A stretch of DNA of 20,904 bases, from assembly GCA_045600865.1 (NCBI GenBank), contig JAZRYS010000080.1, forward strand, positions 1 through 20,904. Direction: 5' to 3'. The stretch is from Aphodosoma sp045600865 (GTDB lineage Bacteria > Bacteroidota > Bacteroidia > Bacteroidales > Paludibacteraceae). The number at the start of each line of letters is the position of its first letter. Within the stretch, counting starts at the first letter, position 1. Below are positions 9,801-14,085 of this stretch, in pieces. The translations under genes were made by a program, and so were the position numbers. Under the pieces are notes generated by a model that saw nothing but the letters and a program-made list of their open reading frames with translations, searched no databases and was not told where the DNA came from.

Positions 9801-11002
9801 AATGGAGAAGGAACAGAGGTATTCTGAGATTTTGAAATCCATCCAGTCTCCCAACATGAAGGTATCGTGTTTGGCACCGTGAGTGTGTCGAAAGTCTCGT
9901 GGAACAATGCCGAGGCAGCCACTATACATTTTGTAGTAAAGTTGATTGTAGTGCTACTCAATTCTGAAGAGTCCGTTGGGGAACAGAAACCACGAATGCT
10001 GGCGGTATATTCTGTGTTAGGAGTAAGGTTAGTGACAGTGAAAGGATTGGAAGAAGCAAGCACACTTGTCGTGACTCCTGCAGCAGAAAGATAAATGCGG
10101 CAATCTGTGGCATTAGTCGAAGTCCAGGAGAAAGTTGCTGAATTGTATTGGATATTGGATATTGTGAAATTCTCCGGGCGGATACAGGTAGGAATCTGAT
10201 GTATGGACACGTCATCAACATAAATATCAGCTTCACGACCTGAAGGGATGTTTATGGCAATCATTGATGTAGGAATGACAGGCTGCTGAGTATTTGCAGT
10301 ATTCATTCTGATTTCTTTCCAGTCGAGATCTGTAAGATTACATGTATAGAGCATTTCAAAAGAAGAGCCAATAGCAGAAGGGTCTGTAATAAGACCTATC
10401 TGGATAGGGATGTTTCCAGACTGGACAGTGGATGCCTTAAGCCAGAGGGAACATTCAACCATATTGGATGCAAGTAAAAGTTCCGGGAATACTATATATG
10501 CACCATCTGATACAGATGAATGCAAGGTAAGACCCTTGCCAGAACGGCCAACATAAGAGATTGTTGCAGCAGTAGAATAGACGCACTGTGGAAGAACAGT
10601 CAGCGAATCGAAATTCTGAGTATAAGGGGCTGGCTGAGAAGCACAGGAAGTTGTGAAAGTAATCGTGGCAGTTGAGGAAAAGCCAGAAGAAGAAGCATTA
10701 CAGTTACCAGTGAGTTCTACAATATAAGTGGTGTTGGGGGTAAGATCCGTGAGGTTGTAAGTGAGATATGGGACAGAGAGTGCATTATCCTGCGAGATAA
10801 TTGCACGATTCTTGTCTTTAAGGGTCAGGGTATAGACGGTTGGAACATCTAAACCTGGAGAAAGACCCCAATTGAGAGTTGCACTGGTGGCAGTAAGGTT
10901 GGATACTGTAAGATTGTCCAGTGACCGACAATCGGGTATCTGCTGGGCTGATAGAGTCAGCGCAGAAATGAAAACAAAAATTAAAAGAATAACGTTTCTC
11001 AT
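557..11002 (-). CDS. Giant T9SS-secreted multi-FN3 / jelly-roll surface protein (3481 aa)
   Basis: Probably a cell-surface adhesin or glycan-binding protein exported by Sec and then T9SS. Residues 1-20 are a signal peptide (cleavage near LSA-Q). Residues 26-3015 alternate FN3 domains (about 90 aa, starting just after a Cys and ending in FTT-like strands) with MAM-like/choice-of-anchor-J jelly-rolls (150-200 aa, opening P-Y/F-x-x-x-F-E and ending I/V-Y-F/V-D-D/N-x-x-V). I count twelve FN3 and eleven jelly-rolls. Residues 3022-3388 hold seven Cys-paired units with GCDS-like ends; 3400-3481 is a type A sorting domain (LYPNPAESG ... GIYYVRL). The ATG at 11000-11002 is the only start giving the signal peptide. 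No catalytic domain is visible. The gene is monocistronic between two terminators; I see no consensus promoter in its 82-nt upstream gap. Binding target unknown; the adhesin role is inferred from architecture. Confidence 0.93.
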   Translation of the reverse strand: MRNVILLIFVFISALTLSAQQIPDCRSLDNLTVSNLTATSATLNWGLSPGLDVPTVYTLTLKDKNRAIISQDNALSVPYLTYNLTDLTPNTTYIVELTGNCNASSSGFSSTATITFTTSCASQPAPYTQNFDSLTVLPQCVYSTAATISYVGRSGKGLTLHSSVSDGAYIVFPELLLASNMVECSLWLKASTVQSGNIPIQIGLITDPSAIGSSFEMLYTCNLTDLDWKEIRMNTANTQQPVIPTSMIAINIPSGREADIYVDDVSIHQIPTCIRPENFTISNIQYNSATFSWTSTNATDCRIYLSAAGVTTSVLASSNPFTVTNLTPNTEYTASIRGFCSPTDSSELSSTTINFTTKCIVAASALFHETFDTLTVPNTIPSCWETGWISKSQNTSVPSPFSSTTTQIHSGTYAMVLQNQPTGNDSYLASRLIPIDQAGKYSLSVWVYRQNLPQNQLEALRFWVSPSYNSTAGATLLGTVPLHYQSFPAEPSANIWYNYEYVIPTSGNMYILVEGISENGASIYFDDLEVKLTPSCMKVSDIRLGNPSSGDIDLLWNPGNTETQWAVNYILTQNNSIIATVSDTVNSPVVTLSNLTPSTVYSITGHIRSLCSEGNVSDSVAFSHTFTTSCLPIATLPYTCGFETPELSVMSNPLPLCWQRLNDANISLSFYPNVAGSADYAHTGSGALRFYPYHSVIYNYGDFQMAILPEISSSYPINTLRMTFYARMHDITSSHNFVVGVVTDPTDFSTFVPIDSFPVSSNFYRRHEVLFDHYTGTTGRLAMVAKSSISTEPIIYVDDIVVDVIPSCRDLSGTGVTISDLTDVSARITVTDTTATTWQYVYGPRGFDPSTVQPVLSTFTSLVLDSLTPSTTYSVYARRVCGAEYGNWCDAVNFTTNCAAAALPYSDNFESYSVGALHGCFTVQTVYNVDSFMVFSSAAGSSDNQTFNHTRAGSKGLSSSNGPVHASVTGNMTALVYVHLEADKNYQISLYAKKYDDTRADHSYDLTFSYGALTSYLTPVGSHNVSSTYFQRYASTFTVPATGNYYIGFTTTLGRGNAKYYPYIDDLLIEEVACTPPASTVVSDLTSSSAVININSIATSWQVAVSSFPIDIEKEIEADIMFDTVTTSIVNVTGLRANADYYYTVRTLCANGKASNWMAPGSFHTYCPTETIPFAENFEANGATNCWSLIGTTGSVTRAADQHHSGRASMLVNSASVLSPQFNVISLAPYMLSVWAYSSKANTTVSFGVVNDPDNTSEIEIFSPYTITKANSWTEINIPFSIIGDPEYADFYNARYVVIDVPNGSTVYFDDLSIDVPPTCARPSNGTISAITGNSAVIDWTEEGNATQWNIRCVPANGSEITVNVSSHPYTLTGLNPSTLYNIYISSLCSATDHSPEYTVGQFVTSCGVVTAPWSEDFEHQTVENTPACWNTVGSTVSFQYESIRERLWGTYEINGNRSIRLANSRITPGDALINTPEIYIPAGQNYELVYDYAHQATTGPLSVQISQNGAPYMALASHPNTGESTTEENTPIAFHTNAVSLAAYAGDTVRIRFLNVIDNKRGSLFVDNVKVRVVNPCAAPSFKIRSITETSAKFQIEDTVHTSWQYAYGPEGFDVNTAQTTTTTSKTINLSSLASFTFYDIYVRSDCGSGSYSEWTHFSFQTTHEPTEIPYVTDFSNPADNDLWIREGDATNSFVFGNDPAALINSTHALYVSSDGLHYDYDVSLNSMACITRLFNFEDKIYNIEFDWQCTGGKYVLNGVADYGRFYLMPAYADVLPRGEGLYYRYYFWDDGIIPLDGDTCIELIPGKNHASAIVDMTGRSGAYRLVFFWYTESDLGAGAAHYPLSVANLSLSEVTCDPVTNLVVPHETIGQTSVVAHCTKQEAAAPLRWVISTSSLIADSVLSGTSSTENFTINGLLPSSQYYLFVRSECSATDVSPWSDVAFRTLCGPITNYPVTEDFEDLSFPPYCWSASGWSRYGNRPYAYAHGNGCAHAGFYTNQPLVSPELSFEADRQYYVSFWLLRSSMVNYTDQMDVYISPSTSINDGTLLQTFITYEPNVSVDELVFYNIDIPEGLSGIYHVIFAATGNGVNQTIYLDDVTYGIYPRCRDIKSSPTVVARTATTVTLSVENHGFSSVQYGIAPYSSSVAPDSITMIVDTSYITGLIPITEYAIYARGICTFSDDTTAWSPEAIVTTRINDCYAPDGLSFVTQTSDTMASVKWNAVPDATIYQVVLSSAAKADTFTTTETSFVFSPLTANTAYTLAVRGNCTSQQYTGWSTLSFTTLQTPATIPYHTGFEPTDDNALWQNISSAFSNFTIGTDGGGRHTGVQGLYVSADGTTYSQACPTGPGGEHIYGVAYIKRTLYFDEAGSYEIGFDWKCDPISDNTYGYFDAYGRAYIAPVGTVLPSDASTYYSAFPYGSIELASELTGSKTWQRSTYIVNVPEAGYRDMVFQWYSFNKYGDAADSDLSDYPLAIDNLDVLYLHCLAVNSVTAFSYSDTCATFVIDRSVPVGLEYALTTVNVQDSISTVYTADSDTITVGGLNPETEYFFFVRQVCDSVYSSSWRTVSFRTTGAPAIPPYVCDFEDDDENNLWSFYQNQQNQFVISPNALGDYNGTLYVSGDGYTNTYNNTAKSYAYAARTFYLTPGDYYISFDWRNAGESNHDYARLFFYPVNLEIPVGTFIFNLGPNTLPYSAIAVDAGLQLCGQPVMTNLENRVRITAEGSYNLVVAWQNDHITGDNPPFVLDNLIVRQTSCNAPQVQVVSELQTEGRSSAIITTADTGIDIIYAVSPTANMADAVFVDTIRNFDGRDTILLTSLSPSTSYYFLARSLCSADDYSQLARTSFITPCGLINEFPYNESFESISTTYMPGMISSICWTPFGASSGTSGNPRYQATTAEENVSDGARALQLVAHRTNTLTLMLPEMDDISSLRLAFDVRYDGTKSMPVLKAGYMTDPDDASTFVAVCTTAVSSSFTSYVASFANAPAGSRMAFSCAGGNTNGKVVYLDNVNVFSAVEGNTYSDTVCFTADYVAHGFSILADSIPVGVSTYHLKVPGSTISKPDTIHTLVLFKPNQAIKSFYDTICGGMPYISGIWNIPAPVTRRYHQVFPNASVFGCDSTVELFLTVIPASNIIRDTICHGESYHFGDQTLTASGTYTRTYQATPECTATDTLYLTVVPDSVFSSDAVCYANLPYIWNGQRCYTTGRYTAPIVGPNGCNQTAVLDLTVLVADSTVNVSFCSGGSVYVIDTVISTPGNYTLHRINALGCDVNYHISATENPVVPEDVYDVACEGIPYSRYGISYLIVTSDTIVTIRTSTSDHLCDSVARIHISYHLTQYSDTSAVLGSDGTFTWHNQTYTVAGTYKDTLQGADGCDSVVTLHLSVGEGVDNVATFNVTLYPNPAESGQDVFISLDPLMAERVTSVQILTTTGQVVYNKVVDSQIADSQLTIANCQFPSGIYYVRLTTDNDKVSVQKLIIK
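633..657. repeat. 25-nt near-perfect palindrome inside the sorting-domain coding region
   Basis: AACTGACAATTG (633-644) and CAATTGTCAGTT (646-657) are perfect reverse complements around one base (645). Next to it on the minus strand GATTCTCA occurs twice. The DNA encodes the linker SQLTIANCQ before the GIYYVRL strand. Confidence 0.8.
839..1939 (-). repeat. Seven 'DTxC ... GCDS' units before the sorting domain
   Basis: Residues 3022-3388 of the giant protein are units of about 45-53 aa: 3022-3074, 3081-3130, 3137-3180, 3187-3230, 3236-3279, 3288-3336 and 3338-3386. A typical unit opens with a Cys (DTICGG, DTICHGE, DAVCYAN, VSFCSGG, DVACEG) and ends with a second Cys (FGCDST, PECTATD, NGCNQT, LGCDVN, HLCDSV, DGCDSV) followed by an L-x-L-x-V strand. 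Such units are common near the C-terminus of Bacteroidetes secreted proteins; I do not assign a family name. Confidence 0.75.
1958..10927 (-). repeat. Array of 12 FN3 and 11 jelly-roll domains in the giant protein
   Basis: Approximate residues, FN3/jelly-roll: 26-120/121-273, 274-359/360-536, 537-630/631-808, 809-898/899-1074, 1075-1167/1168-1320, 1321-1407/1408-1578, 1579-1665/1666-1858, 1859-1949/1950-2108, 2109-2200/none, 2201-2288/2289-2487, 2488-2575/2576-2757, 2758-2851/2852-3015. Each FN3 starts at a Cys and has a second Cys before its last strand (for example 25 and 101, 273 and 340, 536 and 611). The units are divergent in sequence rather than recent copies, indicating an old duplication history. 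Confidence 0.85.
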
Positions 11003-11038
11003 AACAGTTTATGGTTTAATTTTTTATTAATCAATACG

Positions 11039-11077
11039 AAAAAATGTGGTCAGTATGCAAACTGCATACTGACCACA
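11039..11077 (-). terminator. Strong intrinsic terminator of the FTCD cluster
   Basis: On the minus strand a perfect 15-bp stem (arms 11063-11077 and 11045-11059, core GTGGTCAGTATGCA) with a 3-nt loop is followed at once by six T (11039-11044). It begins 7 nt after the FTCD stop codon and ends 36 nt before the ATG of the giant gene. It separates the two transcription units, or could act as an attenuator in the leader of the giant gene. Confidence 0.93.
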
Positions 11078-11084
11078 AATTGTA

Positions 11085-12782
11085 TCAGTTAATCTTTCCG
11101 TTTACAATGTCGAGAATTTCGGCTTCCTGTCTGCAAGCATCAGCAATAAGCTTGTTTGCCTCTGCAACGAGAGCATCAGCAGTAGCACGATCCTTAAGGC
11201 CTGCAGCATTAATCTTTACATTCAAGCCAGCGCCAAGGACGGCAGCACGAGCAGCGAGAGCTCCGACACCTGCGTCAGAAACTGAGTTAGGATTACCCTC
11301 TTCAGCCATTGCGCGGATGATCCCGAAAGTCTCGTAAGAAGCCTTCATAGTCTGGAGAGGCACCTGAGTTGCATAGAGGGTAGCGACCTCCATAGCCTCG
11401 GCACGGGCAGCCTTCTCCTCTGGAGTTCCCTTTGGCATTGCAAATACTGCCATAATCTTGTTGAAGGCATTGGTGTCCTCGTCAACAAGGTGGATGAGAT
11501 TAGTCATCATAGCCTGACCCTTGTCAGCCCACTCAGAGAAGAACTCCCAACGAGAATCCCAACCTGGCTTGTGACTTGAAAGGTTGGCAACCATTGTGCC
11601 GAGAGCAGCAGCAAGAGAACCCATATATGCAGAGATTGAACCACCGCCTGGAGCAGGTGACTCAGAAGCAGTCTCCTCGGCAAAGCCCTTGCAAGTAAGA
11701 TCAACAAGACGTTTTGCAGAGCGGTCTTCTATCATATACTCGATAATCTTCTCCTCTGGAACAAATGGTTTGAGTTCATCAAGGCCCATAGACTTGACAG
11801 CAATCTTGATGAGTTCAGATTCCTGAATACCTACAGAACGCTGCTGCTTGCGGAGGAAATATTTTGCTGCATCAATGATGACAGACTTAGGAACAAGGCC
11901 AACGATTTCAACACCTGTTACGCGTACACCACGGAGAGCGGCACAGCGGCAAACCTCTTCGAAGGCAACATGCAAAGGAGTGGTACGGATATCTGTGATG
12001 TTCATTGAAACCTGAGCAATGCCATACTCATCAATAAACCAACCGATAGCCTTAGTACCCTTCAATGTACCAGGAATCATCACAGTCTTGCCATTAGCAT
12101 CCTTGACAACCTTTGAAGTAACATTCTTAGGATCCTCACGCTGTGGACGACCTTTCTCACGTACATCAAATGCAATTGCATTGGCACGACGAGTTGAAGT
12201 AGAGTTCAGGTTGTAGTTTACTGCGATAAGGAAGTCGCGAGCACCAATAGCAGTCGCACCAGATTTTGCAGTCTCTTCATTCCATACACATGGACCGAAG
12301 TCTGGATTCTCTTCCTTTACGCCAAAACGGTTGCTGAGAGCTTCGTATTCACCCTTGCGGCATACAGCAAGATTGCGACGTGCAGGAGTGAAAGCAGCAG
12401 ATTCGTAAGCATATACAGGAACACCAAGTTCGTCACCCACACGCTTGCCAAGTTTGCGAGCCAATTCAGCGCACTCTTCGAGAGTAATGTTTGCCACCGG
12501 AACGAGTGGGCAAACATCGGTAGCACCCATACGAGGGTGTGCACCATGATGCTGACGCATGTCGATAAGTTCCTTTGCCTTAGCGATAGCACGGTAAGCA
12601 GCCTCGCATACGACTTCCGGCTCACCCACGAAAGTGACCACCGTACGGTTAGTAGCCTCGCCTGGGTCAACGTCGAGGAGTTTTACGCCCTCAACTGCTT
12701 CGATAACATCTGTAATCTGTTTGATTACAGTCATGTCGCGTCCCTCAGAAAAATTAGGGACACACTCAATTAATTGTTTCAT
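11085..12782 (-). CDS. ftcD: Bifunctional glutamate formimidoyltransferase / formiminotetrahydrofolate cyclodeaminase
   Basis: Cytoplasmic folate enzyme: transfers the formimino group of N-formimino-L-glutamate (from histidine breakdown) to tetrahydrofolate, then deaminates it to 5,10-methenyl-tetrahydrofolate and ammonia. Residues 1-180 are the N-terminal transferase subdomain (VPNFSEGRD at 8-16, DVDPGEATNRT at 37-47, GAHPRMGATDVCP at 80-92; H82 aligns with the catalytic His82 of the mammalian enzyme). About 181-300 is the second transferase subdomain. About 350-565 is the cyclodeaminase (SPAPGGGS at 375-382, DEDTNAF at 434-440, NPNSVSDAGVGA at 498-509). At 565 aa it is close to the vertebrate fusion protein in size; many bacteria carry these activities as two genes. 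Its ATG overlaps the upstream stop (ATGA), suggesting translational coupling. No hutH, hutU or hutI is in the window. Confidence 0.96.
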   Translation of the reverse strand: MKQLIECVPNFSEGRDMTVIKQITDVIEAVEGVKLLDVDPGEATNRTVVTFVGEPEVVCEAAYRAIAKAKELIDMRQHHGAHPRMGATDVCPLVPVANITLEECAELARKLGKRVGDELGVPVYAYESAAFTPARRNLAVCRKGEYEALSNRFGVKEENPDFGPCVWNEETAKSGATAIGARDFLIAVNYNLNSTSTRRANAIAFDVREKGRPQREDPKNVTSKVVKDANGKTVMIPGTLKGTKAIGWFIDEYGIAQVSMNITDIRTTPLHVAFEEVCRCAALRGVRVTGVEIVGLVPKSVIIDAAKYFLRKQQRSVGIQESELIKIAVKSMGLDELKPFVPEEKIIEYMIEDRSAKRLVDLTCKGFAEETASESPAPGGGSISAYMGSLAAALGTMVANLSSHKPGWDSRWEFFSEWADKGQAMMTNLIHLVDEDTNAFNKIMAVFAMPKGTPEEKAARAEAMEVATLYATQVPLQTMKASYETFGIIRAMAEEGNPNSVSDAGVGALAARAAVLGAGLNVKINAAGLKDRATADALVAEANKLIADACRQEAEILDIVNGKIN

Positions 12783-14083
12783 TTGTTGATATTTTTTCTT
12801 GAATTTATTTCTATTGTACGAAGTCTGTCTTTATACAGATTGTTGGCGTTGATTTTCTCTACACTCAAGGCGGCATCAGAGTTGCCTTCCCACCGACGGC
12901 ACAGATAGAGAGAATCGTAAATACGACCTATGCAATATTCGCGGGAGAGGCGTATGCCCATAGCGTAATCTTCACCATACGAAGTGTTGGGGAACTGGAT
13001 CTTGCGCACCAAAGGAGTATAGAAAGCTCGAGGGGCACCAAGACCATTGATGCGAAGCGCATTGTTATGTCCATTGGCATCAGTCCATTCACGATGGTCA
13101 ATGAGACCAGGGGCAAGCACTTTCATGTTGCCGTCAACAAGTGTGTATGAGCCAACAACCATAGCCACCTGTTCTGAATGGAAAAGTTCAACTATACGAT
13201 GAAGAGTAAAAGGAGTTTCATAGAGGTCGTCAGAATCAAGTTGGACTGCGAAACGGCCACAACGGTCATCATTTATGGCAAGATTCCAACATCCACCAAT
13301 GCCAAGGTCATCAGCATCTGGAATTATGTGTACAAGATTATTAATCTCATGTCCAAGTTTAGCAAGAATATCAGTAGTACCATCTGTCGAATGGTTGTCA
13401 ACCACAATGATATTGAACTTGAAGTCACACTGCTGAGAGGCGGCAGAACGCACGGCATCTTCGATTGTGCGAGCACGATTGCGAACAGGAATGATGACAG
13501 AAGCCTCACAATCAAACCCTTCATCAAATTTTATGCGTTTATGGGAACCGGCAGATATGTAAGCACCAATAGATTTCAGATAGACAGTAAAAACCTGCTC
13601 CATTTCGATTTGCGCCTCACGATTGCGAGGATTGACATAATCGAAATTCTTTGCACCAGAAAGGCGTCCATCCCTTTCTGTCACAGTGTAAAGAAGTTCT
13701 GGAAGGTGCAGTATTGATCCACGAAGCGAAATATACAAACGCACATAGTATAACGCAGCAGCCTTGAGTTCAGGCATCTTGATGCCATCAAGCATCGAAC
13801 GTCGGAGAATAATGACCTTACCAAAGTTGAAGTCATCCCTTACCGCCCCAGTCTGATAATCTATTGTAGGCACCGCAAAGCGTTTTTCGCCTTTTATCTC
13901 ATAATAATCAGAATAGACAAGTGCCACTTCTGGAGATTCATCCATTATACGTTCCAAACGCTGCAATGCACCTGGAGCATATTTAACATCATCCAATTCA
14001 AGAACCAGATATTTGTCATTAAAAGACAAAATCGATGTCCAGACATTAGAATTACCGAAATCTATATTTGATATATGTCTCAT
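12779..14083 (-). CDS. Family 2 glycosyltransferase with an extra N-terminal half-domain
   Basis: Predicted GT-A-fold, inverting transferase that moves a sugar from a nucleotide-sugar to an envelope glycan; donor and acceptor unknown. Residues 193-400 form a complete GT2 domain: SVIIPVRNRARTI (195-207), VVDNHSTDGT (227-236), the metal-binding QLDSDDL (281-287), and YGEDYAMG (369-376) with the likely catalytic acid. No signal peptide or membrane segment, so cytoplasmic. Residues 1-150 look like the second half of another GT2 domain (LELDDVKYAPGAL at 28-40, VALVYSDYYEIKGE at 53-66), lacking the nucleotide-binding first half. The start, 2 nt after the amidase stop, leaves no room for the missing part. 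It overlaps ftcD by 4 nt. Confidence 0.85.
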   Translation of the reverse strand: MRHISNIDFGNSNVWTSILSFNDKYLVLELDDVKYAPGALQRLERIMDESPEVALVYSDYYEIKGEKRFAVPTIDYQTGAVRDDFNFGKVIILRRSMLDGIKMPELKAAALYYVRLYISLRGSILHLPELLYTVTERDGRLSGAKNFDYVNPRNREAQIEMEQVFTVYLKSIGAYISAGSHKRIKFDEGFDCEASVIIPVRNRARTIEDAVRSAASQQCDFKFNIIVVDNHSTDGTTDILAKLGHEINNLVHIIPDADDLGIGGCWNLAINDDRCGRFAVQLDSDDLYETPFTLHRIVELFHSEQVAMVVGSYTLVDGNMKVLAPGLIDHREWTDANGHNNALRINGLGAPRAFYTPLVRKIQFPNTSYGEDYAMGIRLSREYCIGRIYDSLYLCRRWEGNSDAALSVEKINANNLYKDRLRTIEINSRKNINK

Positions 14084-14085
14084 AA

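Noticed and set aside
557..11002. Giant protein as a nonribosomal peptide synthetase, polyketide synthase or toxin-type RHS/CDI protein
   Set aside because: No adenylation, ketosynthase, YD-repeat or toxin motif is seen; the whole length is explained by FN3, jelly-roll, Cys-paired stalk units and a sorting domain.
13178..13717. Plus-strand open frame of 179 codons
   Set aside because: Shadow of the glycosyltransferase; no recognisable motif and no promoter or ribosome-binding signal.
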